In this document: in pieces, positions 8,101 to 15,692 of the stretch
Layout of the letters: each line of letters begins with the position of its first letter
How positions within the stretch are numbered: position 1 is the first letter of the stretch
Source: an uncultured Bacilli bacterium
GTDB taxonomy: Bacteria > Bacillota_I > Bacilli_A > RF39 > UBA660
Reading direction: 5' to 3'
Assembly: GCA_947632495.1 (NCBI GenBank)
Contig: CANRPL010000014.1
Coordinates: 1 to 24,351, forward strand
DNA length: 24,351 nucleotides
Made by a program: the position numbers and the translations under genes
The notes under the pieces: model-generated
What the model saw: the letters and a program-made list of their open reading frames with translations, nothing else
Told to the model about the DNA's origin: nothing
The model's database searches: none

Positions 8101-9742
8101 TAATATTAACTCTTTCGCCTTCTTCATCTTTTTCTTTACCCGTAACTAAATCCTTACGCATTTTAAATTCGTTTTCTAGGAAATCAGAAATTTCTTTTGT
8201 ATCTGTTTCCGTACTTGAGAAGAAACGAACAGATTTATCTTCACTAAAACAATGTGGTAAGAATTTTATATCGTCCCATTTACTACGATTTTCAGCGTTA
8301 GTTAAGATAACAATTTTTAGATCAACGGCACTATGAAGCGCTACTAACTGAACTAATATGTTATTAAAATAAGAATGTAAATCGATATAGTTAGTATCAC
8401 AAATTAAAGAGGCAATATTTTTTTCGGCTAATGAAATGGTTATTGGTACCTGACTCATCTTTTTATATTTACTTTGTAATTCGTAAGCCTTATCTAATAG
8501 TTCATCCTCTACTAAAGAAAAGTGACGTTCAGCGATACTAACCACAACAGGAGGATCAATTTCACCTAATCCTAATCTTACCTTTAAGAAATCTTCCTCA
8601 TCTAATTCACGTGACCAGAAATAACGATTATCTTCTTGTACGGCAACAGCCTTACAAGTTGATGCTGGAATATAATTAGCATTATATATTTGATTTTTTT
8701 GTTTAAATAGCAGATCTATTTTCTTATCTGTTTCATCTAAATATTCAGTATATTTTTTAACACGTTTAGCTTCTTTAGCTAACTTCATCTTTTTATTATA
8801 ATGATTCATAACTTTAGGCATAATCAAACTACCAAAAAGCATAGATACTAACATAACAATTTGAGGAAGTAACTGGGTAATTGGCTTATTATTAGTTATA
8901 CCTTGATATACATTAAATCCAAAAATAAATGACATACCGACCATCGTTAAAGATGTACCTAAAGTAATATACCAAGGAAGTTTCGTCATCTCTTCTTTTC
9001 CTGGTGGTAAATCAATTTCTATCTCTTCACCCTCAACGACTTCTTTGATTGTTGGTTTGTGATAAAAGTAGTCATCCTCTGTATATAGTTCCACAGCTTT
9101 ACTTTCATCACTGACTGCCTGAAACTTGAGTGGCCCGCCGGTAAAATTATTATTGGCTGGCGTTAAAACCGCTACTTTAACTTGCTTATTTGGATTATTA
9201 ATCATAATATTTTTCATCATCCAAATAATTTTTAAACCATTAATAAAGATAATATCTCCCGCTTTTAAATAATGTTTATATACTTTTGTCTTATTAACAT
9301 AAACACCATAGTTATTATCTAATGATTTAAGTAAATAACCTTTAGCGTCTTTTTTAATGACAGCATGATTAGCCGCTACTAACTCATTTGCATAGCAGAT
9401 AATAGAATTAGCGCTAGAACCGATAGTTATATTATCAATTACGGATAAATTATAATAACTTTCATTATCTGGCATTGCATATAGATAAACTAATCCGTTA
9501 TAGCCTAGTAATTGTAATTGATAATTACTATGTTCATATAGTTCTGTTAAGCCTAGTGTCTTATTAATTAAATTAACCAATCCATTACTCTTAATATTCC
9601 ATCTACCATTTACTCTTTCAAAAGTAATTAAAAAAGTACTATTCAATTTAGGAATTTTATATGAGTAAGTAAAAAAATCGTCACCATCATCAGGTAAGAA
9701 AAATTTTGTAATATTATTCCTATCGACTATATATATTTTCAT
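5138..9742 (-). CDS. essC: Type VII secretion ATPase EssC (FHA-FtsK/SpoIIIE)
   Basis: 1534 residues, full length for EssC/YukB, the membrane motor that recognises and translocates WXG100 substrates. An N-terminal forkhead-associated region is seen at about 97-177 (TIGSSANS, ANHAVI, NYGVYVN, GDIIFINGLKI), with a poorer FHA-like segment before it. Two membrane helices follow at about 257-280 and 293-311. ATPase domain 1 has Walker A GSTGSGKSE near 722, Walker B LFIISDEFAEL near 840, and ATQKPSGVV. Domain 2 has GKQGSGKEN near 1073, with Glu in place of the Ser/Thr after Lys. Domain 3, to the C-terminus, lacks a P-loop. It is the first gene of its operon, with AGGAG 8 bases before the ATG and a strong promoter upstream. 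Confidence 0.96.
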   Translation of the reverse strand: MKIYIVDRNNITKFFLPDDGDDFFTYSYKIPKLNSTFLITFERVNGRWNIKSNGLVNLINKTLGLTELYEHSNYQLQLLGYNGLVYLYAMPDNESYYNLSVIDNITIGSSANSIICYANELVAANHAVIKKDAKGYLLKSLDNNYGVYVNKTKVYKHYLKAGDIIFINGLKIIWMMKNIMINNPNKQVKVAVLTPANNNFTGGPLKFQAVSDESKAVELYTEDDYFYHKPTIKEVVEGEEIEIDLPPGKEEMTKLPWYITLGTSLTMVGMSFIFGFNVYQGITNNKPITQLLPQIVMLVSMLFGSLIMPKVMNHYNKKMKLAKEAKRVKKYTEYLDETDKKIDLLFKQKNQIYNANYIPASTCKAVAVQEDNRYFWSRELDEEDFLKVRLGLGEIDPPVVVSIAERHFSLVEDELLDKAYELQSKYKKMSQVPITISLAEKNIASLICDTNYIDLHSYFNNILVQLVALHSAVDLKIVILTNAENRSKWDDIKFLPHCFSEDKSVRFFSSTETDTKEISDFLENEFKMRKDLVTGKEKDEEGERVNINKGISIFDCYYLIITDCFKNSAKIPIIEDILKEEENIGFGLLTITNSIKNVPAKCNTFIEITSKDGCVFDKKISMKSQQKFNIEYDADIDFNAISKYQANIPILTKEGLSVLPSSLSFLDMYGVSRIEQLNIANRWRSNDPVMGLSAPIGVYANGDQFMLNLHEKYHGPHGLIAGSTGSGKSEFIITYILSMCINYHPYEVQFVLIDYKGGGLAGAFENRETGMRVPHLVGTITNLDTAEMNRTLVSIESELKRRQKVFNEVRDSLGESTIDIYKYQRLYREGMVKEPMSHLFIISDEFAELKSQQPDFMAQLISTARIGRSLGVHLILATQKPSGVVNDQIWSNSKFKVCLKVQDRGDSMEMLKKPDAASIKEAGRFYLQVGYDDFFDKGQSGWAGAKYVPSDKIVKKVDDSINFIDDSGTIIKSAKENIKVETTAEDLGDQLTNIVKYIYDLGNKEKIVQTKLWLDAIPAEIYVTNLQKKYNYEKESYVIKPIIGEYDVPASQEQRLLTIDLSHEGNTLIMGKQGSGKENLITTILLSTITEHTPSEVNFYIIDCGTESLKIFNKMPHVGDIACLDDNNKTFDIFDMLFKELDRRKELMSDYGGSYQEYINRSDDKLPLIVTIINNYEVFTETYGRFAESLFTLYRDGWRYGLVFIISELSPNTLRARQMQNFPNKLCLQLPNDEDYRNQLNAPRGLYPSKFFGRGLCILEKGMYEFQTAYYTKKEDLTDFVLKASETYNNAYKVKAKKIPTIPNKVMSKEFYEELTDLASVPIGYSLSNKEPFSYDFRSDTFTQIVTNTMTPDRMNFLYALMHLMAKLDNTKVKVVDFVQAYEREIEGVECYNDDFDNNLIKINNDIIKNKDEETTTVYFFLGIGAFKNHLSDKGRNLLGKIFSGVTAFTNTKIILMDVLASYKNIQVELWYQANVNNSNGIWLAEDAASQLVINAPNITVEERKLNFPCISYAIVNSNHTIIKHMIEEEEKNE

Positions 9743-9772
9743 ACTGCCAACTCCTACTTTCCTACTATAAAA

Positions 9773-9800
9773 ATTATATCATAGTTATTGTTTTTTTCAA
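9773..9800 (-). promoter_or_regulatory. Sigma-A promoter of essC-esaB
   Basis: Minus strand TTGAAA (9800-9795), 16-base spacer, TATAAT (9778-9773), with transcription expected near 9766 and the essC ribosome binding site 15 to 20 bases further on. It directly abuts the terminator of the upstream operon. Confidence 0.8.
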
Positions 9801-9826
9801 ACAAAAAAAGATAATTACTTATCTTT
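9801..9826 (-). terminator. Intrinsic terminator of the flippase-PAP2 operon
   Basis: Minus strand stem AAAGATAA / TTATCTTT with GTAA loop, continuing into a run of seven T. The 5' arm encodes the last residues of the PAP2 protein and its stop codon falls across the loop and 3' arm. Confidence 0.85.
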
Positions 9827-10420
9827 AATTAAGTGAATTACCTTTAATATAATATAACTTATCAATAATACTAATACTGAACCAAATAAATCATATATGA
9901 CATGTTGTTTAATAAAAAGGGTTGATAATATGACACCAATAGATAAAAAGATAACTATGTAGTGCCATTTAGTTGGTATTTTTTTATTATTTAACATTAT
10001 AACAATCCATAGTAAACTATTCAAAGCATGAAGGCTAGGAAAACAATTTAAAACCGGTTGATCAAAATAATAGATAAGGCTAACGATCCATGATGATATA
10101 CCATTAACCGTAAATACTCCACGATTAATGGTTGTTGGATAGATTAAAAAGATAGAAATACAGATAATACTATCTAATAGAAATATTTTATTGTATTTAG
10201 GAAGTAACTCTTTATCATAACGATAGATAAGATATGGTACACCGATAAGCATTAAATACCATAAAATGTAGAAATAAACAAATTGTGGAATAAAGGGTAG
10301 CCAATTATCAAAATGGGAAATAAGTAAATGAGGATGGTGTGTAATTAGTTTAACACCAAAATATAAGATACTTTGAATAACAGTTGGTAAAGCAATATTT
10401 AAAACATCTTTTTTGGTCAT
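9815..10420 (-). CDS. PAP2_3-type membrane phosphatase/phosphotransferase
   Basis: 201 residues with about six membrane helices. PAP2 active-site motifs are clear in the second half: C-F-P128-S-L-H131 (CFPSLHAL) and STLFIKQH173VIYD177. The last motif has Thr where classical PAP2 enzymes have Arg (SRxxxxxHxxxD); the KQH-x3-D form is typical of the AUR1/inositol-phosphorylceramide-synthase-like PAP2_3 subgroup. Likely substrates are lipid phosphates at the outer face of the membrane. Its ATG overlaps the flippase stop by 4 bases (ATGA), so the two are translationally coupled, which hints at a role with an undecaprenyl-linked precursor, for example carrier lipid recycling. That role is inference. 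Confidence 0.85.
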   Translation of the reverse strand: MTKKDVLNIALPTVIQSILYFGVKLITHHPHLLISHFDNWLPFIPQFVYFYILWYLMLIGVPYLIYRYDKELLPKYNKIFLLDSIICISIFLIYPTTINRGVFTVNGISSWIVSLIYYFDQPVLNCFPSLHALNSLLWIVIMLNNKKIPTKWHYIVIFLSIGVILSTLFIKQHVIYDLFGSVLVLLISYIILKVIHLIKDK

Positions 10421-12087
10421 TTCTTCTTCCTCTTTAGCTTAATACCAATAATATCATCATACATCTTTAATTTGTACGTAATGATAAAGAAAATAATCGC
10501 ACCTATTCCTGCATATAATAAAGATATTCCTAAAGAGATAAGTCTGGATGTATTAGATAATGAAACGACATTTTTAAGTAATGATAAAACGCCTACCATG
10601 AAAAGGGATGTTAAGATAGTATAAATTAAATACTTTATAGTTTTACCATAATTAATATGGAATGTCTTTTTCAAATCAATCATACAAATAATAACAGATA
10701 ATGAATACCCAATCATGGTCGCAACTAAATTACCATAATACATTTGAAGTCCTATCTTGCCAAATAAAATCATAAATGGAATATTCATAATAGCATTAAA
10801 ACCAAAACCAATTATTAGTGATAAATACATTTTTTTATAACGATTTAGTGATTGCATCATAATCATAACATTAGTAAAAATACTACCAAAAATTGCTACA
10901 AAAACACTGACACAAAAAACTTTTGGTCCATAGAAATCAGGACCATAGAATACTGTCCAAACGGGTTCTGCTAAAAAGGATAAACCAATTGCCATCGGTA
11001 TCGTTGTATAACATACAACTTGGATAGTTTTAGTTACTTTAGCTTTGACAGCTTCGATATTACCAGATACAAAGTCACTAGTTAAATTAGGTAATAAGCT
11101 GATAACAATACCATTAGCGACAGTCATAACGATAACATTGAGTTTAATACCTAATGTCGTTACAATATTCATAATATTAGAGGCATCCGTAACAGAAAAA
11201 CCATAAGCTGTAAGGGTTCTTACAACGGTAAACATATCAACTAATTGAAATGACATTCCAATTAGTTCCATAACAATTAAAGGTACGGTATAAGTAATAA
11301 CTTTTTTAATAATATCGCGATCTTTAATCTTCTTTTCTTCTTCTTTTATTACATAATTAGTTTCTTCTGGTACTTGACTTTTCTTATATAACAAGTAAAT
11401 AAAGGCAATAATAGCACCGATAATAGCGCCAATAACCGTCCATACAATAGCTGTTGTAACACCTGTATTAAAAACACGCATGCATAAATAAGAACCTACA
11501 ATAATAATGATAACCCTAATTAATTGTTCAATAACTTGCGAAATAGAAGAGGCTGTAATATAACGCATACCTTGTAAATAACCTCTTATCATACTTAATA
11601 ATGTTACAAAAATAATAGCCCCAGCAGAAACACGCATAACGGTCGTTATACCATCAACCATTACCTTACTTGCCATCATTTCATTAAGAGCATAACCTGT
11701 CGCTCCAAATGGTATACAAGAGTTAAGATCGATATTAGTTTTAATAATATTTTTAGCTAAAAAAGGAGCTGCTAAAAAAAGAAAAACGGTTGTAACCAAA
11801 GACATTATAACCATTAATCGTCCAGCAATTTTATATGATCTTTTTTTGACATCTTGATAATCTAAAGTTTGATATTCACTTACCATTTTACTAATCGCTA
11901 AAGGTAAACCTAAAGTAGATAAATTGAGGAAAATAGCATATATATTATATGCTGAACCATATAGTATAGTACCCCTTGATCCGACAATAGCATAAAATGG
12001 GATGACATAAAGAGCACCAAATATTTTAGTTATAATGAGGCATACTGTTGCGACAAAGGCGCCTTTTAAAAAATCGTCTTTTTTCAT
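10417..12087 (-). CDS. MurJ/SpoVB-family lipid-linked oligosaccharide flippase
   Basis: 556 residues of MATE/MVF-type polytopic membrane protein with about 14 helices. The N-terminus (FLKGAFVATVCLIITKIFG, YVIPFYAIVGSRGTILYG, LPLAISKMVSEY) closely follows the YtgP/SpoVB/MurJ pattern of Bacillota. This family flips lipid II or other undecaprenyl-linked sugars across the membrane. A YtgP-type MurJ role in peptidoglycan synthesis is most likely, but SpoVB and polysaccharide exporters share these features, so I give no symbol. A Lys-rich basic loop (EEEKKIKDRDIIKKV) lies mid-protein. The ribosome binding site AGAGGATG precedes the ATG, and the gene is divergent from the FemAB gene, another wall gene. 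Confidence 0.88.
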   Translation of the reverse strand: MKKDDFLKGAFVATVCLIITKIFGALYVIPFYAIVGSRGTILYGSAYNIYAIFLNLSTLGLPLAISKMVSEYQTLDYQDVKKRSYKIAGRLMVIMSLVTTVFLFLAAPFLAKNIIKTNIDLNSCIPFGATGYALNEMMASKVMVDGITTVMRVSAGAIIFVTLLSMIRGYLQGMRYITASSISQVIEQLIRVIIIIVGSYLCMRVFNTGVTTAIVWTVIGAIIGAIIAFIYLLYKKSQVPEETNYVIKEEEKKIKDRDIIKKVITYTVPLIVMELIGMSFQLVDMFTVVRTLTAYGFSVTDASNIMNIVTTLGIKLNVIVMTVANGIVISLLPNLTSDFVSGNIEAVKAKVTKTIQVVCYTTIPMAIGLSFLAEPVWTVFYGPDFYGPKVFCVSVFVAIFGSIFTNVMIMMQSLNRYKKMYLSLIIGFGFNAIMNIPFMILFGKIGLQMYYGNLVATMIGYSLSVIICMIDLKKTFHINYGKTIKYLIYTILTSLFMVGVLSLLKNVVSLSNTSRLISLGISLLYAGIGAIIFFIITYKLKMYDDIIGIKLKRKKK

Positions 12088-12110
12088 TACATCATCCTCT
12101 CTTCGCTATA

Positions 12111-12139
12111 ATTATACTATCATTTATTAATTGTTGCAA
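12111..12139 (-). promoter_or_regulatory. Sigma-A promoter of the flippase-PAP2 operon
   Basis: Minus strand TTGCAA (12139-12134), 17-base spacer, TATAAT (12116-12111), followed by a short leader to the ATG at 12087. The -35 hexamer is a palindrome also used by the divergent promoter. Confidence 0.75.
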
Positions 12140-12163
12140 ATGACATTTCATTTGTTGTATACT
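12134..12163 (+). promoter_or_regulatory. Divergent promoter of the FemAB-type gene
   Basis: Plus strand TTGCAA (12134-12139), 18-base spacer, TATACT (12158-12163). Transcription should start near 12170, leaving a leader of only about 10 bases that is mostly the AGGTGAGG ribosome binding site. It shares its -35 hexamer with the opposite promoter. Confidence 0.6.
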
Positions 12164-12180
12164 TATCATAGGTGAGGGTT

Positions 12181-13251
12181 ATGGGTTATATATTTAAAGA
12201 AAAAATTCTTTATCGTGAATATGATAAATTTATCAAAAATTATTCAGGTCTATCGTTTATGCAAGAAGAACGTTGGGCTAAAACGAAAGAGTATAAAAAT
12301 TATTTAATCGTTGGAGCATACAAAAATGATGAATTATGCGCTGTTGCGCAAATCATAATCAACAAAAAGAAAAATGGTTATCAATTCTTTATTCCTAATG
12401 GTTATTTATTAGATTTTAACAATTTGGAATTAGTTTCTTTTATGACTGAAAATATTAAAGCTTTAGCGCGTAAATATCAAGCCTATGTTGTTGACATTTA
12501 TCCATATATTACGACTGTTAATAATAATTATAGTAATATTCATAATAATTTATTAGCTAACCATTATATGTGGACTAATGAATATATTGATCAGACTAAC
12601 AATATCATTTTATCGCTATATAAAAATGGTAAAAAGATAACTAAAACAGAATTAAAGAAAAAATATGATAAAAAAGATTTTTATCTAAAAAGAGGTATTA
12701 CCTTTGATGTAAGTGATAGTTTAGAAGATATTAAACGTCTAAAAGAATTAATTAATGATGACTATTTTGATGAAAGCATAGTCGGTAACCTAATGATAAA
12801 CTTTGAAGGTCGAATTAAAATAATTCTAGCTAAAATAAATCTACCTTTCTATCTTGGGTACTTAATTGATCATCAGGCTCCAGTAGAACAACGAGATAAA
12901 ATTAATGAGTTAATCGATGTTATTGGCGATGAAATGAATATTGGTGGAGCTTTATTAATATTACCTTATAACCCTAAAATAAATTCTTGTGAATATATTT
13001 ATAATACAGTTAATGAATTCTTTACTTCACTAGATATTGCCTATGGTCTATTTTATGAAGCTATTAAAGAAGCTCATCAAGGTAATTGTCAAAGTATTAA
13101 GGCATCTAATATCAGTTTGGATACAGCCTATTATGTCAGTCATTTTGAGGCCATTCCTATACAATATATTGGTCATTATTCACTCATCTTAAACAAATTA
13201 AAATACTTTTTAAATAAAGAAGTTAAAAGAAAAAAAGAGAATAGTAATTAA
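12181..13251 (+). CDS. FemAB/FemX-type peptidoglycan bridge aminoacyltransferase
   Basis: 356 residues in a single cytoplasmic protein with no signal peptide. The N-terminus (LSFMQEERWAKTKEYKNY, then YLIVGAYKNDELCAVAQIII) and the tandem GNAT-like halves match the FemA/FemB/MurM family, which adds amino acids from aminoacyl-tRNA to the lipid II stem peptide. The closing SIKASNISLDTAYYVSHFEA region is typical of the second acyltransferase half. The family's coiled-coil arm is short or absent. I chose ATG 12181 over the in-frame GTG at 12172 because AGGTGAGG lies just before the ATG while the GTG would leave almost no leader. Amino acid specificity cannot be read from sequence. Confidence 0.82.
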   Translation: MGYIFKEKILYREYDKFIKNYSGLSFMQEERWAKTKEYKNYLIVGAYKNDELCAVAQIIINKKKNGYQFFIPNGYLLDFNNLELVSFMTENIKALARKYQAYVVDIYPYITTVNNNYSNIHNNLLANHYMWTNEYIDQTNNIILSLYKNGKKITKTELKKKYDKKDFYLKRGITFDVSDSLEDIKRLKELINDDYFDESIVGNLMINFEGRIKIILAKINLPFYLGYLIDHQAPVEQRDKINELIDVIGDEMNIGGALLILPYNPKINSCEYIYNTVNEFFTSLDIAYGLFYEAIKEAHQGNCQSIKASNISLDTAYYVSHFEAIPIQYIGHYSLILNKLKYFLNKEVKRKKENSN

Positions 13252-13263
13252 ACTATTCTTTTA
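13238..13263 (+). terminator. Intrinsic terminator of the FemAB-type gene
   Basis: Plus strand stem AGAATAGT / ACTATTCT with loop AATTAA, then TTTATTTT. The loop contains the stop codon of the gene. Confidence 0.75.
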
Positions 13264-13276
13264 TTTTATTAGATTA

Positions 13277-13302
13277 TAAAAAGAAGATGACTATTCATCT
13301 TC
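13277..13302 (-). terminator. Intrinsic terminator of tilS-ftsH
   Basis: Minus strand stem GAAGATGA / TCATCTTC with loop ATAG, followed by TTTTTAT. The ftsH stop codon lies in the loop. It faces the FemAB terminator, insulating the convergent genes. Confidence 0.8.
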
Positions 13303-15327
13303 CTTTTCATCTTGTGATAGAATTTCAATCAATTCTTCTTTCGTCATATCTTCAGCACTAGCAATATTTTCATCTTTAGCTAATTCTCTTAATTCTTCTA
13401 ATGTCATATCATCTAACGCTAAAAGTTTAGTTTCATCTTCTTCGGTTTCTTCTTTAACAGAAGCTACTTCTTGTTCCTCTTCTTTAGGTTCTTCTGGCAT
13501 ATGACCATTTTTAACTAGATATTCAATTTGTTCTTTAGTAATTGTTTCATACTCTAATAAAGTATTGGCAATTAAATCTAACAATTCACGATTATTTGCA
13601 ATTATTTCTCTTGTCTTTTCATAACATTCATTAATAATCTTACGTTGTTCTTGGTCAATTTCAAAAGCAACTTCACTTGAGAAATTATGACTCTTATTAT
13701 AATCACGGCCTAAAAAGACGCTTGATTCTTGGTGTTCAAATTGAACAGGTCCTAAATCACTCATACCATATTCTGTAACCATCGCTCTAGCTATCTTAGT
13801 AGCTTTTTCAAAGTCGTTATGAGCACCAGTTGTTATCTCATTAAAGACAATCTCTTCAGCGACACGACCACCTAATAAACCACTGATAGTTTCAAGCAAT
13901 TCATTTTTCGTTTGAAGGAAAGTTTCTTCTTTAGGTAACATCAAGTTATATCCACCCGCTTGACCACGTGGAATAATAGTAATTTTTTGAACTTCGTTAG
14001 CACCCTCTAATTTGATACCAACAACAGCATGACCGGCTTCATGATAAGCGACAATTTTCTTTTCTTTTTCAGTATATTTCTTTGTAACTTTAGCTGGTCC
14101 CATAAGTACACGATCATGAGCTTCATCAATTTCTGCCATTGTAATAGCATCTTTATCACGTCTTACAGTAAGTAAGGCTGCTTCATTAAGTAAGTTTTCA
14201 AGATCGGCACCACTAAAGCCTACTGTTCTTTTAGCAATATTATCTAGAGTTACACCCGGAGCGAAAGTCTTACCTTTAGCATGTACTTCAAGTATTTCTT
14301 TACGGCCAGTAATATCTGGTAAATTAACAGTAACTTGGCGGTCAAAACGACCTGGACGAAGTAAGGCTGGATCTAGAACATCAGGACGGTTAGTAGCAGC
14401 TATGACGATGATACCTTCATTTTCACCAAAGCCATCCATTTCGGTTAACAATTGGTTAAGCGTTTGTTCACGTTCATCGTGTCCACCACCTAAACCAGCA
14501 CCTCTTTGACGACCAACAGCATCGATTTCATCAATAAAGATTAAACATGGCGCATTATGTTTAGCTTGTTTAAACATATCACGAACACGGCTAGCTCCGA
14601 CACCGACAAATAACTCAACAAAGTCAGAACCACTTATATAATAAAATGGTACGTTAGCTTCACCAGCTACTGCACGAGCAAGTAATGTTTTACCTGTTCC
14701 TGGAGGGCCTACTAATAAGACACCTTTAGGAATACGTGCACCCATCTTTTGAAACTTTTTAGGATGTTTTAAGAATTCAATTAATTCCGCTACTTCTTCT
14801 TTTTCTTCAGTAAGACCTGCAACATCTTTAAATGTTACCTTCTTACGATCATCGCTTAAACGAGCTCTACTCTTTCCAAAATCCATTGATTTACTATTAG
14901 CACCCATTTGACGGGTAACAAAGAAAATAGCGACACCTACTAATAACAATATTGGTAAGACATTAACTAATATCATCAATAGCATACTTGAGTCTGGATC
15001 ATCTTCCGTAGCAATAGAGAAATCATATTTTTGACTTCCTTCGTATATAACATCTATAGTCGAATCTGATAATGGTGTTTTAACATAAAATGATTCATTT
15101 TTATTATAATCTTTAAGTTTACCAGTTAACTCATATACCCCAGCACTTTGACTAGGAGTTATCGTAACTTTAGAAACTTCAGATTGTTCCATTTTTTCAA
15201 TAAATTCACTGTAAGTTAATTCATGCGTCTTATTGTTTAATGAGCTAGCAAAGATAGCTATTAAAGCAATAACAGCAAAGAAAACTACATATGAAATGAC
15301 ATTTTTTTTCATGTTTTTCTTATTCAT
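13291..15327 (-). CDS. ftsH: ATP-dependent membrane zinc protease FtsH
   Basis: 678 residues. Two membrane helices (about 11-29 and 115-137) flank an extracytoplasmic domain. The AAA module shows Walker A GPPGTGKT (207-214), Walker B IFIDEID (ending at 269), and the second region of homology with RPGRFDRQ. The protease domain carries the zinc site HEAGH (429-433). FtsH degrades misfolded membrane proteins and regulatory proteins. The C-terminus is unusual: after a Glu-rich linker (about 612-636) it ends in MTLEELRELA...MTKEELIEIL, which resembles a SAP/Rho-N-type helix-extension-helix. AAGGAGAGGAG precedes the ATG and overlaps the end of the tilS reading frame. In B. subtilis tilS and ftsH are also neighbours, with hpt between them. 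Confidence 0.97.
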   Translation of the reverse strand: MNKKNMKKNVISYVVFFAVIALIAIFASSLNNKTHELTYSEFIEKMEQSEVSKVTITPSQSAGVYELTGKLKDYNKNESFYVKTPLSDSTIDVIYEGSQKYDFSIATEDDPDSSMLLMILVNVLPILLLVGVAIFFVTRQMGANSKSMDFGKSRARLSDDRKKVTFKDVAGLTEEKEEVAELIEFLKHPKKFQKMGARIPKGVLLVGPPGTGKTLLARAVAGEANVPFYYISGSDFVELFVGVGASRVRDMFKQAKHNAPCLIFIDEIDAVGRQRGAGLGGGHDEREQTLNQLLTEMDGFGENEGIIVIAATNRPDVLDPALLRPGRFDRQVTVNLPDITGRKEILEVHAKGKTFAPGVTLDNIAKRTVGFSGADLENLLNEAALLTVRRDKDAITMAEIDEAHDRVLMGPAKVTKKYTEKEKKIVAYHEAGHAVVGIKLEGANEVQKITIIPRGQAGGYNLMLPKEETFLQTKNELLETISGLLGGRVAEEIVFNEITTGAHNDFEKATKIARAMVTEYGMSDLGPVQFEHQESSVFLGRDYNKSHNFSSEVAFEIDQEQRKIINECYEKTREIIANNRELLDLIANTLLEYETITKEQIEYLVKNGHMPEEPKEEEQEVASVKEETEEDETKLLALDDMTLEELRELAKDENIASAEDMTKEELIEILSQDEKEDE

Positions 15328-15341
15328 ATTTACTCCTCTCC

Positions 15342-15692
15342 TTAAAGGTACTCTAGTATTATATCATATTTTCCTGTCTTTTTGCTATCATATGCAGACT
15401 TTTTAATTCCTGGTAACCAAATTACCTCTTCTTTGCTGTCTACAACAACAGGATAACTATCTCTATCACTAGAATCAATCTTTTCATCTATAAAGATATC
15501 ACTTATTTTTTTATGGCCTTGCATATTCTTAATCGTCATCTTATCACCTTGATGATAATTGCGAACATATAATGGTAAACTTAATGTTTCACTATTCAAA
15601 TGAGTAACATTATTATTAGTCATTTCGCTAGTTGTAACCCTACGTATTAAACGATTGTTGGGAAGTGTTACCTCATCTTCTATAATATATTC
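15342..15692 (-). pseudogene. tilS: Detached C-terminal domain of TilS, downstream of an in-frame stop
   Basis: 116 codons in the same frame as the 321-residue tilS ORF, separated from it only by one TAA (15695-15693). It encodes the TilS C-terminal domain: LYVRNYHQGDKMTIKNMQGH, KKISDIFIDEKI, VVVDSKEEVIWLPGIKKS. An internal ATG at 15623 could start a 93-residue product, but the nearest AGGG lies about 13 bases away, a poor distance, so separate translation is doubtful. The frame is free of further stops, so the break is either recent, a sequencing error, or read through. Confidence 0.75.

Noticed and set aside
7821..8336. Plus-strand open frames inside essC
   Set aside because: They are antisense to a long conserved ATPase, have no ribosome binding sites, and their products are low-complexity Ser/Leu-rich shadows.
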